DNA of 64,000 bases from NCBI GenBank assembly GCA_964445765.1, contig CAYULD010000001.1:372001-436000 (forward strand), written 5' to 3'. The position numbers and the translations under genes were made by a program. Shown here piece after piece: positions 34,219 through 42,590 of this stretch (positions within the stretch are counted from its first letter, which is position 1; each line of letters begins with the position of its first letter). Under the pieces are notes generated by a model. It ran no database searches. It was not told the origin of the DNA and saw nothing but the letters and a program-made list of their open reading frames with translations. The DNA is from JANPLD01 sp964445765 (GTDB taxonomy: Bacteria > Pseudomonadota > Alphaproteobacteria > Rickettsiales > UBA8987).

Positions 34219-34285
34219 GTCATCTTGAACGAAGTGAAAGATCTAAATTAAAATATTAGATTCTTCGCTTTGCTCAGAATGACAC
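34219..34285. repeat. Diverged palindromic repeat related to copies A and B
   Basis: GTCATCTTGAACGAAGTGAA on the left pairs imperfectly with TTCGCTTTGCTCAGAATGAC on the right, around an AT-rich centre. The GTCAT...ATGAC ends and the GAACGAAG/CTTCGCT arms resemble the repeats at 17105 and 30131. It lies between the 33970-34180 element and the end of purL. The rest of this 400-bp gap holds nothing else I can identify. Confidence 0.6.
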
Positions 34286-34359
34286 TTGATTTAATCTTTT
34301 CCAAACAATAAATTACTAAAATATATTTCTAATAGATAAAATTAACTACCAACAAATAT

Positions 34360-36573
34360 CTATCCTGCAATTTTTTCAATAGTGTTTTTGAATGCTTCAC
34401 GAAGCTCCATAAGGGAGATTTCTTCATTACCAAGTTTAAGCGACATTCCACCAGTATCACCAATAGCAATTGCTTCAACGCCCATTTCTGGGGCTTTGGT
34501 GAGAATTCTCTCTGCATTTTCTTGGCTTGCTGTGATAATATATCTGCCTTGATCTTCACCAAATGCACGAGCGTAAGACAAAGCTATATCAAGGGTTGCA
34601 CCGATATTTCCAGCGATTGCCATTTCAGCGATTGTAACTAATTGCCCGCCATCTGAAACATCTGAGCAAGCAGAAATCCAGCCTTGATCAATACAGAATA
34701 AGATAAATTCAGCGTTTTTCTTTTCAATTTCTAAATCAACTTTAGGTGGGGCATAACCTTCTTTTATACCAAGAATTTCTTCAGCAAATATGCTTGCACC
34801 TAAATGGCCTTGCATATCACCGATTCTGATAATAACTTGCCCATCTTTTTTGAATGAAGTGGTAACGGTTTTTGATACATCTTCAATAAGCCCAACACCA
34901 CCAATGGCAGGGGTTGGCTTGATAGAATTACCTAGCGTTTCATTATAAAGTGAGGCATTGCCTGAAACAACAGGGTAAGAAAGTGCAGTGCAGGCTTCCG
35001 CCATACCAGCTAGAGAGCCAACAATCTGCCCCATAATTTCTGGCTTCTCAGGGTTACCAAAATTTAGGCAGTTAGTTATTGCAAGAGGCTTGGCACCAAC
35101 TGAAACTAAATTTCTATAGCTTTCTACAACGGCTTGTTTTCCGCCTTCTTGAGGGTCAGCATATACATATCTAGGCGTACAATCAGTTGTTGCGGCAATT
35201 CCTTTTTTAGTGCCGTGAACTCTAACCACACCAGCTGAACCACCCGGAATTTGCACTGTATCATTCATAACTCTTGTATCATATTGTTGCCATATCCAGC
35301 TTTTTGAGCAAATATTAGGTGATGCTAAAAGTTTTTTTAGTGCAGAAAATAAATCTTTTTCAGTAGCAGGCTTTTCATAAAATAGCTCCGCCTTTTCTTC
35401 GGTTGGCTTCCAAGGCCTATCATAAACTGGAGCATTTTCAGAAAGTGGTAATATTGGAAGCTCCCCTTCAATAACCCCATTATGCTTAATAACAAGTTTG
35501 CCAGTTGTTGTGATTTCACCCACTATTGCGGAGTCAATATCCCATTTATCAAAAATATCTTGGGCGAATTTTTCCTTGCCTTCTTTGATAACCATTAACA
35601 TTCTTTCTTGGCTTTCAGAGAGCATAATTTCATAGGCGTTCATTCCATCTTCCCTTTGGGGAACATTTTCAAGCCATAATTCAACACCAGTGCCACCTTT
35701 CGCCGCCATTTCAAGTGAAGAGCAAGTTAAGCCAGCCGCCCCCATATCTTGAATTGCAACTACTGCATCAGATTGCATAAGCTCAAGGCAAGCCTCAATC
35801 AGTTTTTTCTCAGCAAATGGATCACCCACTTGAACAGTTGGGCGTTTTTCTTCAGATTTTTCATCAAACTCAGCTGATGCCATAGTTGCACCGTGAATTC
35901 CATCTCTGCCAGTTTTTGAGCCAGCATAAAGAAGTTTCGCACCTACTTTAGAAGCTGCAGAATAGAAAATTTTATCTTGCTCCGCAATGCCAATCGCCAT
36001 TGCATTAACTAAAATATTGCCATTATAACTCGCATCAAAATTACACTCACCGCCAATATTTGGCACGCCAACACAATTACCATAACCACCAATTCCAGCA
36101 ACTACGCCATTAAGTAAAAATTTAGTTTTAGGGTTTTTAGGCTCACCGAATCTAAGAGCGTTAAGTAATGCAACGGGGCGTGCACCCATTGTAAATACAT
36201 CTCTCAAAATACCGCCAACCCCAGTTGCAGAGCCTTGATAAGGCTCAATAAAAGAAGGGTGATTATGGCTTTCCATTTTGAATATAACCGCTTGATTATC
36301 ACCTATATCAACCACGCCAGCATTTTCACCGGGGCCACAAATTACTTGCTCACCTTTAGTTGGGAGCTTTTTTATATGCTTACGAGTAGATTTATATGAA
36401 CAATGCTCACTCCACATAACAGAGAATATGCCAAGCTCAACTAGATTGGGCTTTCTGCCCATTATTTCAAGAATAGATTTATATTCATCTTGAGAAATTT
36501 TGTGATTTTTAAGAACTTCTTCGTTGATTACAAATTCTGTTTTTCCATCATTTTTTTTGAGAGCTTCAGCCAT
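34360..36573 (-). CDS. purL: Phosphoribosylformylglycinamidine synthase subunit PurL
   Basis: PurL, with PurQ and PurS, forms FGAM in purine synthesis using ATP and glutamine-derived ammonia. The 737-residue product is the small (three-subunit) type. It shows MWSEHCSYKSTRKH near the N-terminus, GDNQAVIFKMESHNHPS, the duplicated AIRS-like ATP-binding halves, VGDPFAEKKLIEACLE, SGNASLYNET and CSDVSDGGQLV. Length is normal for this class. purQ and purS are not in the window. It stands alone, 74 bp downstream of fliR on the same strand's order. Confidence 0.95.
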   Translation of the reverse strand: MAEALKKNDGKTEFVINEEVLKNHKISQDEYKSILEIMGRKPNLVELGIFSVMWSEHCSYKSTRKHIKKLPTKGEQVICGPGENAGVVDIGDNQAVIFKMESHNHPSFIEPYQGSATGVGGILRDVFTMGARPVALLNALRFGEPKNPKTKFLLNGVVAGIGGYGNCVGVPNIGGECNFDASYNGNILVNAMAIGIAEQDKIFYSAASKVGAKLLYAGSKTGRDGIHGATMASAEFDEKSEEKRPTVQVGDPFAEKKLIEACLELMQSDAVVAIQDMGAAGLTCSSLEMAAKGGTGVELWLENVPQREDGMNAYEIMLSESQERMLMVIKEGKEKFAQDIFDKWDIDSAIVGEITTTGKLVIKHNGVIEGELPILPLSENAPVYDRPWKPTEEKAELFYEKPATEKDLFSALKKLLASPNICSKSWIWQQYDTRVMNDTVQIPGGSAGVVRVHGTKKGIAATTDCTPRYVYADPQEGGKQAVVESYRNLVSVGAKPLAITNCLNFGNPEKPEIMGQIVGSLAGMAEACTALSYPVVSGNASLYNETLGNSIKPTPAIGGVGLIEDVSKTVTTSFKKDGQVIIRIGDMQGHLGASIFAEEILGIKEGYAPPKVDLEIEKKNAEFILFCIDQGWISACSDVSDGGQLVTIAEMAIAGNIGATLDIALSYARAFGEDQGRYIITASQENAERILTKAPEMGVEAIAIGDTGGMSLKLGNEEISLMELREAFKNTIEKIAG

Positions 36574-36647
36574 AATTGCTTGCTGGTAATTAGTTAAATT
36601 TTATCGCAGAGGTTTATTAACATTATAATTGCCTTTTTGCTAGTAAT

Positions 36648-37406
36648 TTATTGTAAAAAAATTTCAATTTTTTCTTCAATAAAATTTAGGTAAACCATTA
36701 ATATTGCAGAAATACTAAGCCCCATAATAAAAATTACTGATGCAACTTGAAGCGGTATCAAAACAAAGAAAACCTGCATTGTTGGCATAAGCCTGCTCAT
36801 CAAACCTGCTGATAAATATAGCACTAAGCCTATTAATATGGTTGGGGCGGCAACTTTGAAGGCTATTAGAAAAGTCTCAGAGACATAATCTATTGAAATT
36901 TCTGCAAAATCTTGAAAATAGTTAAATTGATTCACCTTGATTATTCTATAAGTATCAAACAAGGCTTTTATTAGAACTTGATGCAAACCTGAGGTAAAAA
37001 TTAGCGTAATTGCTGCCACTGATAAAAAGCCACCAATCACTGAGCCTTGCGTGCTTTGGTTTGTATCAAACAAAGTTGCAGATGATAAGCTGCTCATAAA
37101 TGCAATTTTCATACCAGCGATATGCATAACAGATTGTAAAATTCTAATTAACAAGCCAAAAAACAAACCAATAATAATTTCAGAGGCAATAATTAGCGTC
37201 ATTTCAATGCTATCACTTGGCATTTTGGGTAAAACACTCGCAAGAATTGGATAAAATAATATTGATAATATTATTGCAAAACCAAGCCTTGCCCTTGCAG
37301 AAACATATGATTCACCAAGACCGGGTAAAAATAAAAGTGCCGAGCCAAAACGGCAGAAAATCAAGCCATAACCAAATAATGCATCATTTGCTATTTCCTC
37401 AATCAT
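36648..37406 (-). CDS. fliR: Flagellar export gate protein FliR
   Basis: FliR is a core membrane subunit of the flagellar type III export gate with FliP and FliQ. The 252-residue product is almost entirely hydrophobic with about six membrane segments. It retains the family segments RFGSALLFLPGLGESYVSAR (early loop), GEIIIG-like ASEIIIGLFFGLLIR, and the AFMSSLSSATLFDTNQSTQG loop after helix three. PTMQVFFVLIPLQV precedes the last helix. Length is usual. flhB does not follow it, unlike in many genomes. Together with flhA it supports a flagellum. Confidence 0.92.
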   Translation of the reverse strand: MIEEIANDALFGYGLIFCRFGSALLFLPGLGESYVSARARLGFAIILSILFYPILASVLPKMPSDSIEMTLIIASEIIIGLFFGLLIRILQSVMHIAGMKIAFMSSLSSATLFDTNQSTQGSVIGGFLSVAAITLIFTSGLHQVLIKALFDTYRIIKVNQFNYFQDFAEISIDYVSETFLIAFKVAAPTILIGLVLYLSAGLMSRLMPTMQVFFVLIPLQVASVIFIMGLSISAILMVYLNFIEEKIEIFLQ

Positions 37407-37424
37407 AGATTGATTATTTTTGCA

Positions 37425-37718
37425 TCAGCTAGTAAAGTTTTCAGCGTAAGTTTGAATTTTTATTTTAGGCTTTTTAGGCTCAACCAATTCAAATTCAATA
37501 TTATGCTTATTAGCATAAGAAATTGCATCATCTTTATTATCAAAAAAGATTTTAACTTCACCTGAAAGCATATCACTAGAGCCCTGCCACCCCATAAGAT
37601 TATCAACAATTTTCTTATTTGCTGGCACATATTCAAGAAGCCATTTGCCAGTTTTCGCCTTCCCAGACTGCATTGCAGTTTTAACGGGTGAATAAATAAG
37701 TGCTTTATTTTTACTCAT
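37425..37718 (-). CDS. NDUFS4-like complex I accessory subunit (ETC_C1 domain)
   Basis: This 97-residue protein matches the alphaproteobacterial and mitochondrial 18-kDa accessory subunit of NADH dehydrogenase. Segments are ALIYSPVKTAMQSGKAKTGK, WLLEYVP, LMGWQGSSDM and VKIFFDNKDDAISYANKHNI. It binds near the NADH-oxidising module and stabilises it. I use ATG 37718 (MSKNKALIY) instead of the upstream TTG at 37733, with GGTAGA as a weak ribosome-binding site. The family is largely confined to alphaproteobacteria and mitochondria, making it a strong taxonomic marker here. Confidence 0.9.
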   Translation of the reverse strand: MSKNKALIYSPVKTAMQSGKAKTGKWLLEYVPANKKIVDNLMGWQGSSDMLSGEVKIFFDNKDDAISYANKHNIEFELVEPKKPKIKIQTYAENFTS

Positions 37719-37768
37719 ATAATTTTCTACCAAATTTGATAAATAGATACTAAAGAAATTTTCTAAAT

Positions 37769-39076
37769 CTACAAAATAAACTTACTTAAATCTGTTTTTG
37801 TGGTTAGGGATTCTAATTTATCCTTAACATATTTTGCATCAATATTAATAGTTTTATCTTCTTTACCTTCCGCAGAAAAGCTAATTTCTTCAAGCAGTTT
37901 TTCAACTATGGTATGAAGCCTTCTTGCACCGATATTTTCAACATTTTTATTTACTTCAGCGGCAATTTTGGCGATTTCTTTTATACCTTCATCAGAAAAC
38001 TCAATATTAGTTTTATCAACTGCCATTAGGGCTTTATATTGCTTGGTTAGGCTGGCTTCTGGCTCAGAAAGAATGCGATATAAATCTTCCTCTTTTAGCC
38101 CTTCTAACTGCACACGAATTGGAAGCCTGCCTTGCAATTCAGGCAGTAAATCAGCGGGTTTTGACATATGAAACGCCCCACTGCCGATAAATAAAATATG
38201 ATCCGTTTTAACTAAGCCATATTTAGTTGAAACAACTGTTCCTTCTATAAGTGGCAGTAAATCTCGCTGAACGCCTTCACGGCTAACATCGCCCCTGCCA
38301 TCATTTCTGCTAGAAATTTTATCAATTTCATCTAAGAAAACTATACCATCATTTTCAACGGCTTGAATTGCCTCTTTAATAGTTTTTTCTTCATCAATTA
38401 ATTTTTCGCTTTCTTCCGCCATTAAAATGTCATAAGCCTCAAGAACGCTCATTTTTTTGCGTTTAGTTTTTGTGCCAAGCGTTTTGCCTATAACTTCTGT
38501 AATACTTATCATTCCAATATTACCCGGCAAGCCCGGAATATCTATATTTGAAAAAGCGTTAGAGGGTGCATCTTCAACTTCTATTTCAATTTCTCTATTA
38601 TCAAGCTCCCCATTGCGAAGCATTGCCCTAAATTTTTCACGAGTTTCAACTGAGGCCTCTTTACCGATTAATGCATTGAGAACCCTTTCTTCAGAGTTGA
38701 TTTCTGCCTTGATTTTAACTTCTTCACGAGCTTTTTTCTTAGCGATATTAACAGCTTGATCCGCTAAATCCCTAATGATTGAATCAACATCACGCCCAAC
38801 ATAGCCAACTTCTGTGAATTTTGTGGCTTCCACTTTAACAAAAGGTGCATCTGCGAGCTTTGCCAGCCTGCGTGCAATTTCAGTTTTACCGCAACCAGTG
38901 GGGCCAATCATCAGAATATTTTTTGGCATAATTTCATCACGCAAAGGTTTTTCAACCTGCATTCTGCGATAACGATTACGAAGTGCAATCGCAACGGATT
39001 TCTTAGCTTCAGATTGCCCAATAATATGCTTATCAAGCTCATTTACTATTTCTTGTGGGGTTAGATTATGTTTCAT
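37769..39076 (-). CDS. hslU: ATP-dependent protease ATPase subunit HslU
   Basis: HslU is the AAA+ unfoldase that feeds the HslV peptidase. The 435-residue product has the start TPQEIVNELDKHIIGQ, Walker A GPTGCGKTEIARRL, the pore motif in EVGYVGRDVD, Walker B GIVFLDEIDKI and the sensor GARRLHTIVEKLLEE. Length is normal. It is separated from hslV by 2.9 kb carrying two foreign-looking genes; the usual arrangement is hslV directly followed by hslU. Its 5' flank (39077-39113) is a C-rich repeat on the coding strand with no Shine-Dalgarno. Confidence 0.95.
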   Translation of the reverse strand: MKHNLTPQEIVNELDKHIIGQSEAKKSVAIALRNRYRRMQVEKPLRDEIMPKNILMIGPTGCGKTEIARRLAKLADAPFVKVEATKFTEVGYVGRDVDSIIRDLADQAVNIAKKKAREEVKIKAEINSEERVLNALIGKEASVETREKFRAMLRNGELDNREIEIEVEDAPSNAFSNIDIPGLPGNIGMISITEVIGKTLGTKTKRKKMSVLEAYDILMAEESEKLIDEEKTIKEAIQAVENDGIVFLDEIDKISSRNDGRGDVSREGVQRDLLPLIEGTVVSTKYGLVKTDHILFIGSGAFHMSKPADLLPELQGRLPIRVQLEGLKEEDLYRILSEPEASLTKQYKALMAVDKTNIEFSDEGIKEIAKIAAEVNKNVENIGARRLHTIVEKLLEEISFSAEGKEDKTINIDAKYVKDKLESLTTKTDLSKFIL

Positions 39077-39082
39077 TTTTTT

Positions 39083-39113
39083 GGGTATTGGGGTTGGGGG
39101 TTGGGGGTTAGGG
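39083..39113. repeat. G-rich simple tract (CCCTAACCCCC on the other strand)
   Basis: Five G-runs of three to five separated by TATT, TT, TT and TTA satisfy a G-quadruplex pattern. On the transcribed minus strand the tract is C-rich (CCCTAACCCCCAACCCCC). It provides the stop codon of the methylase-like gene and occupies the ribosome-binding region of hslU. Similar C-rich tracts occur at 4925-4960 and 19812-19835. Confidence 0.7.
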
Positions 39114-41489
39114 TTTTAAGAATCCTAATTCATAAACTTGAGGGGTTAATTTTTCAGTGAGTTTTTTATACATAATTTCAAAATTATTAAAGTTAATTAT
39201 TTTATTATTTCCCTCTTCATTTCTTCTTTTTAGAGCATTACGAATTTGATACCAACCAACATCAGGGCGGTTAAGTTTTAGTTCTTCTCTGATTTTATAA
39301 CTATCTGTTATAAAAAAATATTCCTGCCATAATTTTTTGCCCTCTTCTAAAACTGCTTGGGCTTCAGGTGATAGAATTTTATCAGATAAATACTGCACCA
39401 TAAAATCAGATTCAAACCTATCTGGGGCGTTTACCTCTGCCTCAGTAAATGGAATAAAATGATTAACAATACTCCATTTTTTACCATTCCATTCAAGGTC
39501 ATTGGCACTGGCGGTTAAGTTACTGCCGTTAAATAACATCCAGATTAAGCAATCAGTTTTGAATTCTTCAGAAAGTGGTTTTGATGGTTGCAAAAATTGG
39601 TCTCTATCATTTATCCAAGTGGGTTTAATTAGCCTGCGGACTGAAAAAACAATTGCCGCCTGCCATAGATTTTGTGGGGTGATGTAGAAGCCACCTTTAT
39701 GGCCTATTTTTTGAACCGAAGAAAATAGAGCGGTTTGTCCTGCGTTTTGAAAATCATTGCTATCACAAAGCATATGAGCAATAGCATTATCTGCCCAAAG
39801 TCCTTTTGCTTTTGCAGGAGTTATTGCATTTTTAAGAGGAATTACTTCTTGTTTATTAGCACTTGGTCTTTTAGCCCAAAATGTTAAAAATTTGTCATTT
39901 GGTAAATTGTAAAATCTTTTACTGCCTATTGGGTTGGCTTTTTTGTCCAAAATTTCTAATTCAATTTCTGTTATTGGGGTTTTATTTTCTGTTAATTGAT
40001 TAGTTTTCCAAATTAAAAAACCAATTGGGAAATTGCCTTTTAACCCATCAAAGGCTTTGCTGTGCACAATAAAACCATCTAAAAATTTTGCGTTCCAATT
40101 TTGCCTAAATTTTTCAAAATTTGGTGCATTAACATATTTTAGTGTGCTAAACATTGCAAGCGTTGCATTTGGAATTTCCTTTGCAATTCTGGCAACAAAT
40201 TGGGTGAATAATTCATTACTTGCTTTGCCATATTTCGCCATTGCAGTTTGTGCAAATTTAGTTTTGGCAACTCCCTTTTTATTACCTAAAGTCATTCCCT
40301 CACCAGATTCCGCATAAGGTGGATTTATCAGCACTAAAATTTTTTTACCCTCTTTAATTGCTGCTCTTAATGCTTCTGGAATTTTATTGGTTAGTGTGTA
40401 ATCTATTTCGCCTTCATCTGTTATATCATCATTAAGATAATCATATTGAAATTTAGTTGCTGCAACGCAGGTTTTAGTTGCTTTCATTACATCAACATCG
40501 GCTTCGTCTAGCGTGCTCATAAATATATTGCGGTGGTTGCTGTGCTTGACCTCAAGGTTGCCCACACCACAACACATATCCCACACTATATATTCTTTTT
40601 GCCAGTTTTTGCCTAGAGCATCTGCTAGTTTATCATAGGCTTTATCCACAACTTTTAGTGGTGTGTAATATGCCCCCTTAAAACTCCGCTCATCAAGCGG
40701 AATTAAGCTATCACGCCTTTCAAGCAGGTAGTTGCGATATTCAGGCTCAGGTGGGCGGTGATAAATTGCCCAAAACTGGCGATAGCCTTCTTTGCTACCC
40801 AGTTCATAAATTTTGCCATCTAGGCTAAAAACTGGCTCATCATTTTTCCATAATAATTCTGCAGGTAAATTTTTATGAGTGGAAATTTTGCCATCTGTCA
40901 TAATATCGGCAAAGAAAAGTAAATTATATTTTTCTTCATCTACATTACCAATTTCTCTACCCACCATTTCTACCCATTTATCAAAAACTTGCTTTAGGTT
41001 ATCTGGTGTTATTTGCGTGCGGATAATATCACCGCTTTTAATTGCGTTTTTTACTGTGTTTATAAATTCTTCTTCATGCGTGGCAATTTTGAAAGAAACA
41101 AACCTTGTGCCAATAAAAGAAGAAACTTCTTCTAACGCTTCTTGGGTATATTTACTTGCTGATTTACCCCATTTAATAGTTTTATTTTTTAATAATGGCA
41201 GAACATCTGCGGTTTTTAATATCGCCGCTTTTTCTGTATCTATCACCGCTAAAAATGGGGGTATCTTTTCCCCTTTTTTTAGGGCATCTTGCACATAAAA
41301 TAAAAGCTGGGTGAACATTGCATAGTTTGAATTTCCGCTTTTATCTTTAGCTTCAAACCAAATTTCATCTGTTTGAATATCTATTAAACCTTTGGAATAT
41401 TTTTTTAAGCCCAATGCCTTAATGTAAATATCCTTAACATCTTCCTCTGTTCTTGCTTGCTTTAAGTTTTGGTAAAGGTTGTAAGACAT
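39108..41489 (-). CDS. Type IIG-like restriction enzyme / N6-adenine DNA methyltransferase
   Basis: The 793-residue product combines a possible N-terminal PD-(D/E)xK nuclease site (Asp37, then Glu46-Ala-Lys48 in DEIWFEAKDK) with an adenine-methyltransferase core. That core has motif X GAYYTP (272-277), motif I WDMCCGVGNLE (303-313) and catalytic motif IV NPPY (389-392). A long C-terminal part (about 450-793) would be the target-recognition domain. This layout is that of single-chain restriction-modification proteins. The nuclease site is tentative, so it could be a methylase only. It sits between hslV and hslU, clearly an insertion into a conserved operon. Confidence 0.78.
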   Translation of the reverse strand: MSYNLYQNLKQARTEEDVKDIYIKALGLKKYSKGLIDIQTDEIWFEAKDKSGNSNYAMFTQLLFYVQDALKKGEKIPPFLAVIDTEKAAILKTADVLPLLKNKTIKWGKSASKYTQEALEEVSSFIGTRFVSFKIATHEEEFINTVKNAIKSGDIIRTQITPDNLKQVFDKWVEMVGREIGNVDEEKYNLLFFADIMTDGKISTHKNLPAELLWKNDEPVFSLDGKIYELGSKEGYRQFWAIYHRPPEPEYRNYLLERRDSLIPLDERSFKGAYYTPLKVVDKAYDKLADALGKNWQKEYIVWDMCCGVGNLEVKHSNHRNIFMSTLDEADVDVMKATKTCVAATKFQYDYLNDDITDEGEIDYTLTNKIPEALRAAIKEGKKILVLINPPYAESGEGMTLGNKKGVAKTKFAQTAMAKYGKASNELFTQFVARIAKEIPNATLAMFSTLKYVNAPNFEKFRQNWNAKFLDGFIVHSKAFDGLKGNFPIGFLIWKTNQLTENKTPITEIELEILDKKANPIGSKRFYNLPNDKFLTFWAKRPSANKQEVIPLKNAITPAKAKGLWADNAIAHMLCDSNDFQNAGQTALFSSVQKIGHKGGFYITPQNLWQAAIVFSVRRLIKPTWINDRDQFLQPSKPLSEEFKTDCLIWMLFNGSNLTASANDLEWNGKKWSIVNHFIPFTEAEVNAPDRFESDFMVQYLSDKILSPEAQAVLEEGKKLWQEYFFITDSYKIREELKLNRPDVGWYQIRNALKRRNEEGNNKIINFNNFEIMYKKLTEKLTPQVYELGFLKP

Positions 41490-41507
41490 TTTTTAGGTTC
41501 TAGGTTC

Positions 41508-41912
41508 TTATTCGTTTGTAGTTGGTTGTTGGAAGTTAGTAGTTGGCTTTTTTCTTAGAGAATTTTCCAGACTTTTAAGCATTCTGCTAATTACATTTAT
41601 TTTATCTACAAATTTACTCTTTGTTTCATCATCAATTAATCCGATTTCATTTGAAATAATTATTTGTGCTTTTAGCTCTGCTGAAGATCCTAAGGCCATA
41701 GAAATAAACCGTGCAAAATCAATTTTTGAAGTTTTTACAGAACCCTCAGCAATATTAGAGTTGATAGAAATTGACGATCTTCTCATCTGGTTAGTTAATC
41801 CAAATAATTCCTCCTTTGGAAAATTTTTTGTTAAAAAATAAACTTCTTTAGTTAGCTCAACAGATAGCCTCCAAACATTCAAACCTTCAAAACCTTTATT
41901 TAAATTTTTCAT
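41508..41912 (-). CDS. Four-helix-bundle protein, S23/IVP family
   Basis: Proteins of this family are small four-helix bundles found inside 23S rRNA intervening sequences or free on chromosomes; their exact role is unsettled. The 134-residue product has the hallmark order: GFEGLNVWRLSVELTKEVY, FPKEELFGLTNQMRRSSIS, SINSNIAEGSV and LGSSAELKAQIIISNEIGLI. ATG 41912 (MKNLNKGFEGL) is preferred. The last 15 residues (PTTNFQQPTTNE) are encoded by a TAGTTGG-type simple repeat. Related repeats flank the other side, between it and hslV. It shares the hslV-hslU insertion with the methylase gene. Confidence 0.85.
   Translation of the reverse strand: MKNLNKGFEGLNVWRLSVELTKEVYFLTKNFPKEELFGLTNQMRRSSISINSNIAEGSVKTSKIDFARFISMALGSSAELKAQIIISNEIGLIDDETKSKFVDKINVISRMLKSLENSLRKKPTTNFQQPTTNE
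41515..41547. repeat. (TAGTTGG)-type simple tract, left flank of S23 gene
   Basis: Short units of GTAGTTGG and GTTAGTAGTTGG cover the 3' end of the four-helix-bundle gene and code its Pro/Thr/Asn/Gln tail. The matching tract in inverted orientation lies at 41924-41950. Confidence 0.6.
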
Positions 41913-41923
41913 AAATTCACTAG

Positions 41924-41950
41924 CTACAAGCAACTAACTACTAAATACTA
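41924..41950. repeat. (CTAACTA)-type simple tract, right flank of S23 gene
   Basis: CTAGCTACAAGCAACTAACT and ACTAAATAC cover the gap between hslV and the four-helix-bundle gene, and supply the hslV stop codon (TAG, 41948-41950 on the reverse strand). The orientation is inverted relative to 41515-41547. Confidence 0.6.
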
Positions 41951-42508
41951 AGCAATAACTTCCTTACTAACATTCTCATTAGTGTAAACGCAGATTTCGG
42001 CGGCGATTTTCATAGCTTTTTCGGCAATAATTTCAGCATCATTTTCATAATCAGCTAAAGCGCGAGCGGCTGAAAGGGCGAAATTTCCTCCACTTCCAAT
42101 GGCTGCAATGCCGTGTTCTGGCTCTAAAACATCACCATTACCTGTTAAAACTAGCATAGTTTCTTTATCCGCAACTATCATCATAGCTTCTAAACGGCGA
42201 AGATATTTATCAGTTCGCCAATCTTTCGCAAGCTCTACACAAGCCCTTCTGAGCTGATTTGGATAAGTTTCTAGCTTGCCTTCTAGCCTTTCAAATAATG
42301 TTAGTGCATCAGCGGTTGAGCCTGCAAAACCTGTAACGATAGATCCATCTTTCAGGGTTCTTAACTTGCGAGCGGTTGATTTTATAACCGTTGAGCCAAG
42401 TGAAACTTGCCCATCACCAATTATAACGGTTTTATTATTCTTTCTAACGCATAAAATAGTGGTAGCGTGCCAATTAAAATCAATTACTGGGGTATGATTA
42501 TTTTGCAT
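41948..42508 (-). CDS. hslV: ATP-dependent protease peptidase subunit HslV
   Basis: HslV is the proteasome-like threonine peptidase partner of HslU. The 186-residue precursor has a 15-residue propeptide, then the catalytic Thr16 in HATTILCVRKN. Downstream are GDGQVSLGSTVIK, GFAGSTADALTLFERLE and GIAAIGSGGNFALSAARAL, all typical. The C-terminus is slightly short, ending KEVIA at a TAG in a simple repeat. The gene is divergent from hisB, as in many alphaproteobacteria, but hslU no longer follows directly. Confidence 0.95.
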   Translation of the reverse strand: MQNNHTPVIDFNWHATTILCVRKNNKTVIIGDGQVSLGSTVIKSTARKLRTLKDGSIVTGFAGSTADALTLFERLEGKLETYPNQLRRACVELAKDWRTDKYLRRLEAMMIVADKETMLVLTGNGDVLEPEHGIAAIGSGGNFALSAARALADYENDAEIIAEKAMKIAAEICVYTNENVSKEVIA

Positions 42509-42537
42509 AAAATTCTATTGAAAATAATAACTTACAC

Positions 42538-42580
42538 TTGCACTTTGCAGTTGCACTTATTAATATGTTGATAAACATAT
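42538..42580 (+). promoter_or_regulatory. Putative hisB promoter with overlapping palindrome
   Basis: TTGCAC (42538-42543) and TAATAT (42561-42566) are 17 bp apart, predicting a start near 42573. A perfect palindrome, ATATGTT-GATA-AACATAT (42563-42580), overlaps the -10 box and start site and ends just before AGGA, the ribosome-binding site of hisB. It may be an operator or a hairpin affecting translation. Confidence 0.5.
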
Positions 42581-42590
42581 AGGAATAAAA

